A DNA stretch of 33,937 nt from CAYOFK01 sp964403185 (GCA_964403185.1 CAYOFK010000006.1:1-33937); one strand, 5' to 3'; positions 25,687 to 33,913 are shown, counted from the stretch's first letter. The notes: a model not told the origin generated them from the sequence alone. Translations and numbers: made by a program.

Positions 25687-26628
25687 ATGAAGATTGGGTT
25701 GGATGTAATGGGCGGTGACTTTGCCCCCGAAGCCACCATTCTTGGGGCTATTCAAGCCCGGAAGGAACTGGATGCAGAAACGACTCTGGTATTGGTTGGC
25801 GATGAGAAGATCATCAGAAACCTTCTGAAAAAGAAAAATGAGAATGCCGCCGGGTATGAGATCATCCATGCCGGAGAAATCATTGAAATGGGTGACCATC
25901 CTGCAAAAGCCTTTGCCCAAAAGACAAGTTCCAGCATATCCATTGGATTTAATCTTCTGAAGCAAGGGATCGTTGACGGATTTGGAAGCGCAGGAAATAC
26001 GGGTGCAATGCTGGTGGGCATACACTACTCCATCCGGACCATAACAGGCATTATCCGTCCGGCCATTGCCACTTTTATTCCCAACCAGTCTGACATACCA
26101 ACTCTGATTCTGGATGTTGGTCTGAATCCCGATAGCAAACCGGATGTATTATACCAGTATGCCATCATGGGGTCGGTATATTCCGAAAATGTTTGGAACA
26201 TTGAGGAACCCCGGGTGGCTTTGTTAAACATTGGATCGGAAGAATCCAAAGGGAATCTGGTGGTCCGGTCCGCCTATGATTTAATGGTTGGATCCAGGCA
26301 TTTTAATTTTGTTGGCAATATTGAGGCCAACGAATTGTTCAGCAATGCAAAAGCAGATGTAATCGTCTGTGATGGATTCGTCGGCAATGTGGTTCTGAAA
26401 GAAGCAGAGGCATTTTATAAACTGATCAGACAGAAGAAAATTGATGATCCGTATTTTGAGCGGTTCAATTTTGAGAATTTTGGAGGCAGTCCTATTCTTG
26501 GTGCCTCCTCGGTAGTAGTTATCGGACATGGAATATCCAATGCAAAGGCGATTAAAAACATGGTTTTGCAAACCAGGGAAATGGTTAAAGCAGGGCTGAT
26601 TGAAAAAATAAAAAACACGATCAAATGA
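25687..26628 (+). CDS. plsX: Phosphate acyltransferase PlsX
   Basis: A 313-residue peripheral membrane enzyme that turns acyl-ACP and phosphate into acyl-phosphate, the donor for PlsY in phospholipid synthesis. The N-terminus MKIGLDVMGGDFAP is the family signature, with GSAGNTGAML (100-109) and DVGLNPDSKPD further on. The C-terminal end HGISNAKAIKNM is also typical. Length is normal. The stop overlaps the fabH start by 4 bases (ATGA), so the two are translationally coupled and acyl supply and use are co-expressed. Confidence 0.97.
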   Translation: MKIGLDVMGGDFAPEATILGAIQARKELDAETTLVLVGDEKIIRNLLKKKNENAAGYEIIHAGEIIEMGDHPAKAFAQKTSSSISIGFNLLKQGIVDGFGSAGNTGAMLVGIHYSIRTITGIIRPAIATFIPNQSDIPTLILDVGLNPDSKPDVLYQYAIMGSVYSENVWNIEEPRVALLNIGSEESKGNLVVRSAYDLMVGSRHFNFVGNIEANELFSNAKADVIVCDGFVGNVVLKEAEAFYKLIRQKKIDDPYFERFNFENFGGSPILGASSVVVIGHGISNAKAIKNMVLQTREMVKAGLIEKIKNTIK

Positions 26629-27641
26629 TGGGAAAAATTAAAGCTGCAATTACAGGCATTCATGCCTGGCTCCCCGAATACAGGCTGACCAATGATGAGC
26701 TGGCCACTATGGTAGACACTTCTGATGAATGGATTATGCAACGCATTGGCATAAAAGAACGCCGTATCCTGAAAAAACCTGACACCGGCTCCTCCTACAT
26801 GGGGGCAAAGGCCGTTAAGGGATTGCTTGAAAAAACAGGAACCAGCCCTGAAGAGGTTGACCTTGTCATTGCCACAGGAGTGACCCCCGACATGGTGTTT
26901 CCAGCCAATGCAAATGTCATCGCTGATAAGGTGGGAATTAAAAACGGCTTTGGCTTTGACGTCAATGCGGCATGTTCCGGATTAATATACACTTTGCAGA
27001 CGGCTGCACTTTATGTAGAATCAGGAAACTATAAAAAAGTTATTGTGGTGGGCACGGATAAGATGTCAGCCATTACGGATTATACCGACAGGACCACATG
27101 CCCGCTGTTTGGAGATGCCGGAACAGCCTTATTACTGGAGCCTGCAACCGGAGATGTCGGTATCATCGATCACAAGTTTTATACTGATGGTCTGGGGCGG
27201 CACCACCTGCACATGAAAGCCGGGGGATCTAAACGACCCGCTTCGATCGAAACAGTGAAGAACCGTGAACATTTTGTATTTCAGGAAGGACAGGCAGTGT
27301 TTAAATTTGCGGTCACAAAAATGGCGGACGTATCAGTTGAACTTATGGAAAAACACCATCTCACCGGAGATGACCTGGCATATCTGGTACCACACCAGGC
27401 CAACATGAGGATCATTGATGCTACAGCACGGCGGATGAATCTGCCCAGGGATAAGGTCATGATCAATATTGAACGTTATGGCAATACCACCTCTGCAACC
27501 ATACCACTCTGCCTGTGGGAATGGGAAGATAAATTGAAAAAAGGGGATAATGTGATCCTTACTGCCTTTGGCGGTGGTTTTACCTGGGGGGCAGTGTACC
27601 TGAAATGGGCCTATGACGGAGCTGCAGTGAAGAAAATTTGA
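26625..27641 (+). CDS. fabH: Beta-ketoacyl-ACP synthase III
   Basis: A 338-residue condensing enzyme that starts fatty-acid synthesis by joining an acyl-CoA to malonyl-ACP. The catalytic triad is intact: C117 (NAACSGL), H257 (VPHQANMRI) and N287 (ERYGNTTSATIP). GGGFTWGA at the C-terminal end is the usual glycine-rich loop. Length is slightly above the E. coli 317. The second ATG (26628) is an equal start choice. The gene ends the yceD cluster; no clear terminator was found in the 141-base gap before bactofilin. Whether it prefers branched or straight primers cannot be read. Confidence 0.97.
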   Translation: MMGKIKAAITGIHAWLPEYRLTNDELATMVDTSDEWIMQRIGIKERRILKKPDTGSSYMGAKAVKGLLEKTGTSPEEVDLVIATGVTPDMVFPANANVIADKVGIKNGFGFDVNAACSGLIYTLQTAALYVESGNYKKVIVVGTDKMSAITDYTDRTTCPLFGDAGTALLLEPATGDVGIIDHKFYTDGLGRHHLHMKAGGSKRPASIETVKNREHFVFQEGQAVFKFAVTKMADVSVELMEKHHLTGDDLAYLVPHQANMRIIDATARRMNLPRDKVMINIERYGNTTSATIPLCLWEWEDKLKKGDNVILTAFGGGFTWGAVYLKWAYDGAAVKKI

Positions 27642-27735
27642 TTTCCTTCACCCCCTGAACAATAAAAATCCCCGTGGTTCTGTTTCTCAAATGGTTAGAA
27701 ATATCCGGGATTAGACGAATTGAGACCAGAATTTA

Positions 27736-27743
27736 TATCTTTG
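27736..27743 (+). promoter_or_regulatory. Putative -7 promoter element for the bactofilin-atp operon
   Basis: TATCTTTG is an exact TANNTTTG match, 39 bases before the bactofilin ATG (27783). A TTG at 27720-27722 lies too close to be a standard -33. No better promoter was seen between here and atpB, so this may drive the whole ATP synthase operon. Confidence 0.5.
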
Positions 27744-27782
27744 CATTTTGTTAACATAGTGAAATTCAAAAAATAACGAGAC

Positions 27783-28214
27783 ATGGCCATGGCAAAAAAT
27801 AATGAGAATGGAAACAACGTCATCAACATGATTGGCGTTGGCACCGAAATTACAGGTGATGTGAATTCCAATGGCGATATAAGAATTGATGGCAACCTTA
27901 CGGGAAACCTGTATACAAAAGGAAAAGTGGTGATTGGTGAATCGGGGAAAGTCAAAGGTGAAATATTTTGCAAAAATGCCGACCTCGAAGGTGTTATTGA
28001 AGGTAAGATAAACGTTACGCAGCTTCTTTCACTTAAAGCATCTGCAAAAGTGAACGGCGACATCAATACCAGCAAATTGGCCATTGAACCCGGTTCACGA
28101 TTTACCGGAAATTGTTCCATGAGTGATGATGTTATCTCTTCAAAAGAAGCAAGCCAGGAATTCAAAATCAACCGCGAAACAGCCCAGGAACCAGCAACCA
28201 AAGCAATTAAGTAG
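27783..28214 (+). CDS. Bactofilin (polymer-forming cytoskeletal protein)
   Basis: A 143-residue protein whose central part (about residues 18-115) is a chain of short beta-strand turns (GDVNSNGDIRIDGNLTGNL, GKVVIGESGKVKGEI, ADLEGVIEGKI, AKVNGDI, LAIEPGSRFTGN). This is the right-handed beta-helix of bactofilins, which polymerise into membrane-associated filaments without nucleotide. Termini are short and polar; there is no TM segment. The start is ATG 27783 (or Met3 at 27789). Its 3' end overlaps the atpZ reading frame by about 89 bases, tying its expression to the ATP synthase genes. Confidence 0.93.
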   Translation: MAMAKNNENGNNVINMIGVGTEITGDVNSNGDIRIDGNLTGNLYTKGKVVIGESGKVKGEIFCKNADLEGVIEGKINVTQLLSLKASAKVNGDINTSKLAIEPGSRFTGNCSMSDDVISSKEASQEFKINRETAQEPATKAIK

Positions 28215-28395
28215 CTGGGCACGTTATTCCGGTATGGGTTTTCAGATGGGCGTGATCATCTTTGCCGGTGTGTTTGGCGGCATCAAACTTGATGAGAAAT
28301 TGAATTTTGAGTTCCCGTTATGTACCCTTGTATTATCCCTTTTTGGTGTTGGTGCTGCATTGTATGTTGTGCTTAAGGACTTCATTAATAAATAA
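28126..28395 (+). CDS. atpZ: AtpZ/AtpI-family ATP synthase accessory protein
   Basis: About 89 residues. The N-terminal part is polar and basic, followed by two TM segments about 34-53 (WARYSGMGFQMGVIIFAGVFGG) and 63-84 with the short charged loop KLDEKLN, the layout of AtpZ. AtpZ/AtpI proteins help assemble the c-ring and may carry Mg2+ or Ca2+. The start is uncertain: GTG 28123, ATG 28126 and ATG 28129 are adjacent, and all lie within bactofilin, giving an unusually long overlap; no other start fits. The stop is directly followed by the next ATG. Confidence 0.8.
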   Translation: MMLSLQKKQARNSKSTAKQPRNQQPKQLSSWARYSGMGFQMGVIIFAGVFGGIKLDEKLNFEFPLCTLVLSLFGVGAALYVVLKDFINK

Positions 28396-28779
28396 ATGCC
28401 CAATATTAAAACACTCCTCTGTCTCATTCCTATGTATGTTCTCCTGCTGATTGCGGGAGGGATACTGATCCCTGGCTTCCTGACCGGACTGACCCGGGCG
28501 CATTATTTCATTACTTTAAGCTATGTTTTTCTGGTTAGCGAAGGATTGCTTTTTCTGTTTTTCAGAGGACTGCACAAATCCCGCCAAAAGGCGGTTCTCA
28601 ACACCTTCCTTACTATTTCCATCAAATTTATTTTGTACCTGGTATTTATCATTACCTATTATCTGCTCACAAAAAATTTTACAACGGCATACTTAATTGT
28701 ATTTTTTGTCCTATATTTAGCATTCACTTCATTCGTCCTGATTGTGATGGTTAAGTCCCTAAAGACAAAGCATTTATAA
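28396..28779 (+). CDS. Four-TM membrane protein in the AtpI position of the atp operon
   Basis: A 127-residue, very hydrophobic protein with four TM segments: about 7-28, 38-57, 70-91 and 97-119, ending in a basic tail (KSLKTKHL). Its ATG abuts the atpZ stop with no gap, and atpB follows 12 bases after it. Size, TM count and position match the AtpI-like subunit found before atpB in many bacteria, but the sequence is not one I can match to AtpI motifs with confidence. A role in c-ring or a-subunit assembly is inferred from context. Confidence 0.8.
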   Translation: MPNIKTLLCLIPMYVLLLIAGGILIPGFLTGLTRAHYFITLSYVFLVSEGLLFLFFRGLHKSRQKAVLNTFLTISIKFILYLVFIITYYLLTKNFTTAYLIVFFVLYLAFTSFVLIVMVKSLKTKHL

Positions 28780-28791
28780 CTAAATAAAAAC

Positions 28792-29829
28792 GTGAGAAAA
28801 ATCACATTCAGCATCCTTGCCGGCCTTGCTTTTATCGGGTTATCAACAGGGATGTTGTATGCTTCAGAAACCGGGGAAGGAGATAGCGGGGAAGAAAAAC
28901 CATTTGACATCACAGAATTTGTTCTTGGTCACATAGCCGATGCCCACTATTTTCATATTCTCACTTTAAAGAATGGCCACCATGTGGCCATGCCCCTGCC
29001 GGTACTACTTTACAGTAAATATTCCGGATTTCACATATTCATGTCTACAAAACTTACCCATGAGCCCGAATACCTCGGGTTTTCACTCGAAGAAGGGAAA
29101 ATAGCAGAGCATGCCGTTGCGGAAGAAACCTACTATCCTCTGGATTTTTCAATTACACGAAACGTCTTTTCATTGTTACTGACCTCAGTATTGATCCTGT
29201 GGATCTTTATTTCACTGGGACGTTCCTATGCAAAAACCGGCATTTCTGAACCAAAAGGCGTACAGGGATTTATTGAACCGCTGATCTTGTTCGTCCGTGA
29301 CGACATCGCAAAAATCACCATTGGAGAGGAAAAACATGAACGTTTCATGCCATATCTCCTGACGGCTTTTTTCTTTATCCTGATCAATAACCTGATTGGT
29401 ATTATTCAGGTATTTCCCTTTGGATCTAATGTTACCGGAAATATAGCAGTGACCCTTGTGCTGGCTTTTTTTACATTTATCATTACGCATTTCAGTGCAA
29501 ATAAAGGCTACTGGAAACACCTCGTTGCCATGCCCGGTGTTCCGGTATGGTTGTATCCGGTTATGATTCCCGTTGAGATCATTGGCGTTTTTTCAAAACC
29601 CTTCGCGCTGATGGTCCGGCTTTTTGCAAACATCACCGCAGGACACATCATCATCCTGTCGCTGATCTCAATGATATTTCTGTTTAAATCCATATTCATT
29701 GCCCCGGCATCCCTGGTATTTGTATTGTTTATGAATGTGATTGAATTGCTGGTAGCCTTTCTTCAGGCTTATGTATTTACATTGTTATCAGCACTGTTTA
29801 TCGGATTGGCTGTTCAGGACCATCAATAA
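28792..29829 (+). CDS. atpB: ATP synthase F0 subunit a
   Basis: A 345-residue membrane subunit forming the proton half-channels next to the c-ring. It starts with GTG (28792) and has a cleavable-looking signal (residues 1-24, ending GMLYA). A His-rich periplasmic extension of about 95 residues follows (about 25-120, e.g. GHIADAHYFHIL, NGHHVAMPLPVLLY), before five TM segments about 123-340. The essential Arg is R276 in LMVRLFANITAGHI; LQAYVFTLLSALFIGLA near the end is the other channel helix. The E. coli subunit has about 271 residues, so the extension explains the extra length and is typical for Bacteroidota. Confidence 0.97.
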   Translation: MRKITFSILAGLAFIGLSTGMLYASETGEGDSGEEKPFDITEFVLGHIADAHYFHILTLKNGHHVAMPLPVLLYSKYSGFHIFMSTKLTHEPEYLGFSLEEGKIAEHAVAEETYYPLDFSITRNVFSLLLTSVLILWIFISLGRSYAKTGISEPKGVQGFIEPLILFVRDDIAKITIGEEKHERFMPYLLTAFFFILINNLIGIIQVFPFGSNVTGNIAVTLVLAFFTFIITHFSANKGYWKHLVAMPGVPVWLYPVMIPVEIIGVFSKPFALMVRLFANITAGHIIILSLISMIFLFKSIFIAPASLVFVLFMNVIELLVAFLQAYVFTLLSALFIGLAVQDHQ

Positions 29830-29879
29830 TGAAATTGTTTGATTTAATGCATCATATTGTTTAATTAAATTCTTAACAC

Positions 29880-30086
29880 ATGACTGGAACATTAGCAGGA
29901 GTAGGAGCAGGATTGGCAGTGATCGGGGCCGGTTTGGGAATTGGCAGGATTGGAGGCCAGGCGATGGATGCCATCGCAAGGCAACCTGAAGCTTTTTCCA
30001 TGATCCAAACCGCCATGATCATTTCTGCCGCTCTTATTGAAGGTGTGGCATTATTTGCCGTTGTTGTCGCATTGATTAGTAAATAA
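29880..30086 (+). CDS. atpE: ATP synthase F0 subunit c
   Basis: A 68-residue hairpin of two TM helices that forms the rotating ring. Helix 1 has the glycine motif G16-A-G18-L-G20-I-G22, the loop ARQPEA is conserved, and helix 2 carries the ion-binding E54 (AALIEGVALF). Glu is followed by Gly, not Ser/Thr, and the Gln of Na+-type rings (Q32 in Ilyobacter) is replaced by a hydrophobic residue, so the ring should carry protons. The start is ATG 29880. It is followed at once by a strong hairpin with a U-run. Confidence 0.97.
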   Translation: MTGTLAGVGAGLAVIGAGLGIGRIGGQAMDAIARQPEAFSMIQTAMIISAALIEGVALFAVVVALISK

Positions 30087-30129
30087 AAAACCATTGGCCG
30101 TAACGGTTGGTTACGGCCAGGTTTTTTTT
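30085..30129 (+). terminator. Intra-operon terminator/attenuator between atpE and atpF
   Basis: TGGCCGTAAC (30095-30104), loop GGTTG, GTTACGGCCA (30110-30119), then GG and eight T (30122-30129). This is a perfect 10-bp stem, extended by CC/GG and A-run/T-run pairing with a 2-base bulge. It has the form of a factor-independent terminator but lies inside the atp operon, 65 to 20 bases before atpF. It should end part of the transcripts after atpE, or protect their 3' end. Confidence 0.85.
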
Positions 30130-30150
30130 AATTATTAAAATTTTACAATT

Positions 30151-30645
30151 ATGGATCTTGTTACTCCGGGAATAGGCTTGATCTTTTGGTCCACTCTCAC
30201 ATTCCTGCTGTTGCTCATTCTGTTGAGGAAATATGCATGGAATCCTGTGTTAAAAGCAGTGAAATCCAGGGAAGAACGGATTAAAGGCGCACTTGAATCA
30301 GCCGAAGAGGCAAAAAAGGAAATGGAACGGTTAAAAGCGGATAATGAAGTCATCATCAGGGAGGCAATGGATGAACGCAACAAGCTGTTGCAGAATGCAC
30401 GGGGGATGAAAGAAAAAATTGTTGAAGATGCTAAAGTTCTGGCTATTGAGGAATCCAAAAAGATCCTTGAGTCGGCCAGAGCAAAAATTGTAAGTGAAAA
30501 AGAAGCCGCCATTTCAGAGATCAGAAAACAGGTAGCTGAATTATCTGTGAAAATTGCTGAAAAGATACTGAAAGAAGAACTTAAAGACACCAGAGACCAT
30601 AAAAGGCTGATCAAAAGTTATATGGATGATATCTATCTGAATTAG
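30151..30645 (+). CDS. atpF: ATP synthase F0 subunit b
   Basis: A 164-residue stator stalk subunit with one N-terminal TM (about residues 6-26, LIFWSTLTFLLLLILLRKY) and a long charged coiled-coil (about 35-155) typical of the dimeric right-handed stalk. KYAWNPVLKAVKSREERI is the usual junction motif. Only one b-type gene is present, as expected for non-photosynthetic bacteria. It starts 20 bases after the atpE terminator and ends 13 bases before atpH. Confidence 0.96.
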   Translation: MDLVTPGIGLIFWSTLTFLLLLILLRKYAWNPVLKAVKSREERIKGALESAEEAKKEMERLKADNEVIIREAMDERNKLLQNARGMKEKIVEDAKVLAIEESKKILESARAKIVSEKEAAISEIRKQVAELSVKIAEKILKEELKDTRDHKRLIKSYMDDIYLN

Positions 30646-30658
30646 GAAACCGGACAGT

Positions 30659-31195
30659 ATGAACACGGGAAAAATATCGGTCAGGTATGCCAGGGCATTG
30701 TTTCATCTGGCCCGGGAGAAAGGAATCCTTAAAAAGGTTTCCGGGGACATGCAAATGGTGTTCACAGCCATCAGGGAACATATTGAATTCAGGAATTTCC
30801 TGGACATCCCCATCATTCCCGATTCGGAAAAAAAGAAGATCATTCACAGCATATTCAAAAACAATGTAGATCCTGTTACATTGAGTTTTCTCGACCTGAT
30901 TGTTAAGAATAACAGGCTGTCCTTCCTGGAAGGCACGGCCAGGCAATTTGCCGGCCTGTATAAAAAGCACGAAGGCATCACTGAAGCGGTGATCACAACC
31001 GTTGCCCCTGTTGATGAGGAAATCCGAAAAAAAATACAGGAACTTATTAAAAGAAAAACCTCTGATGTGATTGTTCTGGATGAAGTGCAGGACCCTGAGA
31101 TCATCGGCGGTTTTATTTTAAAGGTGGAAGATAAAATGATTGATGCCAGCGTTTCGACACGGTTGGCAAGTATTCGTAAGGAATTAAGAAAATGA
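30659..31195 (+). CDS. atpH: ATP synthase F1 subunit delta
   Basis: A 178-residue peripheral stator protein that joins subunit b to the top of F1. The N-terminal VRYARALFHLAREKG and the C-terminal EDPEIIGGF-type region (here QDPEIIGGFILKVEDKMIDASVSTRLASIRKEL) are the family marks. Length is normal. It lies between atpF and atpA with short gaps (13 and 38 bases). Confidence 0.96.
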   Translation: MNTGKISVRYARALFHLAREKGILKKVSGDMQMVFTAIREHIEFRNFLDIPIIPDSEKKKIIHSIFKNNVDPVTLSFLDLIVKNNRLSFLEGTARQFAGLYKKHEGITEAVITTVAPVDEEIRKKIQELIKRKTSDVIVLDEVQDPEIIGGFILKVEDKMIDASVSTRLASIRKELRK

Positions 31196-31233
31196 ATTTT
31201 TTCAGGGATAATTTATTAAAAAACAACTAAAAT

Positions 31234-32817
31234 ATGGCGAATATCAAACCTTCAGAAGTTTCTGAGATTCTGAAAAAACAGCTTGAGGGAGTTACCACTG
31301 AAATAGAAATGGAAGAAGTGGGTGCCGTTTTGCAGGTGGGAGATGGTATTGCCAGGATATATGGCCTGTCGAATGTACAGGCCAATGAACTGGTAGAATT
31401 TCAAAACGGTGTTCAGGGCATTGTTCAAAACCTTGAGGAAGATAATGTGGGCGCCGTTTTGTTCGGACCATCCGAAGGCATAAAGGAAGGCGATACGGTG
31501 AAACGTACCAGGAAGATTTCTTCCATCCTGGTTGGAGAGGGTCTGTTGGGACGGGTAATCAATCCCCTGGGACAACCAATTGATGGCAGGGGAGATATTA
31601 CGGGTAAGAAATATGAGATGCCTTTCGAAAGGAAAGCACCCGGTGTTATCTTCAGGCAGCCTGTTAAAAAACCGGTGCAAACAGGAATTAAGGCCATCGA
31701 TGCCATGATCCCTATAGGACGTGGCCAGAGAGAATTGATCATTGGGGACCGTCAGACCGGGAAAACAGCCATCGCCATTGATACCATCATTAACCAGCGC
31801 GCAAACTTTGAGCAGGGAAAACCATTGTACTGCATTTATGTAGCCATTGGCCAAAAAGGATCTACGGTGGCCAATATTGCAAAGGTGCTGGAAGAACATA
31901 AAGCAATGGATTATACCACCATTGTATTGGCTACTGCATCAGATCCGGCGGCACTTCAATATTATGCGCCGTTTTCAGGTTGTGCCATCGGTGAATTTTT
32001 CAGGGATACCGGCAGGGATGCCCTGATCATTTATGACGACCTTTCAAAACAAGCCGTGTCCTACCGTGAGGTTTCACTGCTGCTCAGAAGACCCCCGGGA
32101 CGGGAAGCCTATCCGGGAGATGTATTTTACCTGCATTCCAGACTCTTGGAGCGTGCCGCTAAAGTAATAGAGTCGGATGAGGTAGCTAATAAGATGAACG
32201 ACATTCCCCCGTCTATTAAAGATATTGTTAAAGGTGGCGGATCCTTAACTGCATTGCCCATTATTGAAACCCAGGCCGGTGACGTGTCTGCCTATATTCC
32301 TACCAATGTGATCTCCATTACCGATGGACAGATCTTCCTGGAAGCCGACCTGTTTAATGCCGGTGTACGTCCGGCTGTCAATGTAGGGATCTCCGTTTCA
32401 CGCGTGGGCGGAAATGCACAGATCAAATCTATGAAAAAAGTGGCCGGCACACTCAAACTTGATCAGGCACAGTACCGGGAGCTGGAAGCTTTTACAAAAT
32501 TTGGTTCCGACCTGGATGCATCCACCATGGCAACTTTGGATAAGGGTGCTAAAAATGTGGAGATCCTGAAACAGGGCCAATATACACCAGTCCCCATTGA
32601 AAAACAGATTGCTATAATTTATGCCGGAACCAAAGGCCTGTTAAAAGATGTTCCGGTACAAAAAGTTAAGGAATTTGAAGCCGAATTTTTAGAGCTTATG
32701 GAAGTTGAGCAGAAAAAAGTTCTGGAAAACCTTCGGAATGGAAATCTTTCGGAAGAAGACGAAAATATCCTGAAAGACGCTGCACGGGATATCGCTTCAA
32801 AATTTAAAACCGGGTAG
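31234..32817 (+). CDS. atpA: ATP synthase F1 subunit alpha
   Basis: A 527-residue non-catalytic nucleotide-binding subunit of F1. The N-terminal beta-barrel is about 25-95. The P-loop GDRQTGKTA (171-179) and Walker B region DALIIYDDLSKQAVSYRE are present, as is the segment GISVSRVGGNAQIKSMKKVAG with the conserved Arg that contacts the catalytic site. Length is slightly above the E. coli 513. The leader before the ATG is AT-rich without a Shine-Dalgarno sequence (aaaaacaactaaaat), common for highly expressed Bacteroidota genes. Confidence 0.99.
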   Translation: MANIKPSEVSEILKKQLEGVTTEIEMEEVGAVLQVGDGIARIYGLSNVQANELVEFQNGVQGIVQNLEEDNVGAVLFGPSEGIKEGDTVKRTRKISSILVGEGLLGRVINPLGQPIDGRGDITGKKYEMPFERKAPGVIFRQPVKKPVQTGIKAIDAMIPIGRGQRELIIGDRQTGKTAIAIDTIINQRANFEQGKPLYCIYVAIGQKGSTVANIAKVLEEHKAMDYTTIVLATASDPAALQYYAPFSGCAIGEFFRDTGRDALIIYDDLSKQAVSYREVSLLLRRPPGREAYPGDVFYLHSRLLERAAKVIESDEVANKMNDIPPSIKDIVKGGGSLTALPIIETQAGDVSAYIPTNVISITDGQIFLEADLFNAGVRPAVNVGISVSRVGGNAQIKSMKKVAGTLKLDQAQYRELEAFTKFGSDLDASTMATLDKGAKNVEILKQGQYTPVPIEKQIAIIYAGTKGLLKDVPVQKVKEFEAEFLELMEVEQKKVLENLRNGNLSEEDENILKDAARDIASKFKTG

Positions 32818-32847
32818 AAACCAGGCATGTTCTGATATTTTATTAAT

Positions 32848-33723
32848 ATGACAGGTCTTAAAGAAATACGGACACGCATAGCTTCTGTAAAATCCACACG
32901 GAAGATCACCTCTGCCATGAAAATGGTTGCGGCCGCAAGGCTTCGGAAAACCCAGGATCGCATCATACAATTGCGCCCCTACACAAGCAAGCTGGATGAG
33001 ATCCTGAAGGGACTGCAATATGCCCTTGAAGGAAACACCCAACACCCTCTAATTGAAGACCGTAACCCGGATAAGGTCCTTCTGGTTTTGCTGACTTCCA
33101 ACCGCGGATTATGCGGAGGTTTTAATGCCAATGCCATGAAACATGCAGTGAACCTGGCACAAACGACCTATACATCGCAGTTAAAAGCAGGGAATTTGTT
33201 TTTTTACTGCATTGGCAGAAAAGGAAATGAGTATCTGGAATTCAAAGGCTACCAGATTTATAAAAATAATAATGAGATCTACGACAACCTGAATTTCCAG
33301 GCAACCGGCGCCATTTCCGAAGAATTAATGGAAAAGTTCACTGAAGGGGAATTCGACAGGATCGATTTTATTTATAATCAGTTTAAGAATGCTGTTGTAC
33401 AAAACCTGACCATCGAGACCTTCCTTCCTTTAAAATTTGAAACTGCAGAACCAAAAGGAAGAAATTTTAATTATATTTTTGAGCCGGATGCAGACTATCT
33501 GATCAGAAAGCTGATCCCAAGGACCCTGAAGATAAAAGTGTTTAAGATCATACTGGACTCTTATACTTCTGAACAAGGAGCCCGGATGACAGCCATGCAT
33601 CAGGCCACTGACAATGCTTCGGATCTTATAAGGGAGCTCACACTGCATTATAATAAAGCCCGCCAGGCTGCCATTACAAAAGAACTGCTGGATATTGTTG
33701 GTGGTGCCGAAGCATTGAGGTGA
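32848..33723 (+). CDS. atpG: ATP synthase F1 subunit gamma
   Basis: A 291-residue central rotor shaft. The conserved N-terminal helix MTGLKEIRTRIASVKSTRKIT and the C-terminal helix DNASDLIRELTLHYNKARQAAITKELLDIVGGAEAL form the coiled-coil inside F1; the central SNRGLCGGFN motif is also present. It is the last gene here: no atpD or atpC follows in the remaining 214 bases, so beta and epsilon must be encoded elsewhere, as in many Bacteroidota. Confidence 0.98.
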   Translation: MTGLKEIRTRIASVKSTRKITSAMKMVAAARLRKTQDRIIQLRPYTSKLDEILKGLQYALEGNTQHPLIEDRNPDKVLLVLLTSNRGLCGGFNANAMKHAVNLAQTTYTSQLKAGNLFFYCIGRKGNEYLEFKGYQIYKNNNEIYDNLNFQATGAISEELMEKFTEGEFDRIDFIYNQFKNAVVQNLTIETFLPLKFETAEPKGRNFNYIFEPDADYLIRKLIPRTLKIKVFKIILDSYTSEQGARMTAMHQATDNASDLIRELTLHYNKARQAAITKELLDIVGGAEALR

Positions 33724-33793
33724 AAACAGTAAACCACCCCTTTCATCTTCGTGATTGTTTTCCTCCAATCCTGAAAAGGATGAAACCTGAATA

Positions 33794-33812
33794 ATCGACT
33801 TACAAAGTCGAT
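33794..33812. repeat. Perfect short hairpin after the atp operon
   Basis: ATCGACTT (33794-33801), loop ACA, AAGTCGAT (33805-33812). The 8-bp stem has no following U-run. Together with the second hairpin at 33914-33933 it fills the gene-free end of the window and looks like a dispersed intergenic palindrome; it might also protect the 3' end of the atp mRNA. Confidence 0.55.
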
Positions 33813-33913
33813 CTACAGTGCCTTCCGGTTTTGTCACAGATTTTGCAATCCATCACACAATCCCAGCACCAGGCAAAATCGGCGCCAAAACCTTCTTACT
33901 GTCGATCCCAAAA

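Noticed and set aside
27642..27782. Search for a terminator closing fabH before bactofilin.
   Set aside because: Only weak complementarity (for example TTTCT/AGAAA) was found; read-through into the atp operon cannot be excluded.
27695..28222. Open frame of 175 codons opposite bactofilin.
   Set aside because: Antisense shadow of a conserved beta-helix gene; Ser/Pro/Phe-rich composition without a recognisable domain.
30135..30614. Open frame of 159 codons opposite atpF.
   Set aside because: Ser/Phe-rich composition is the usual antisense image of a Glu/Lys-rich coiled-coil gene.
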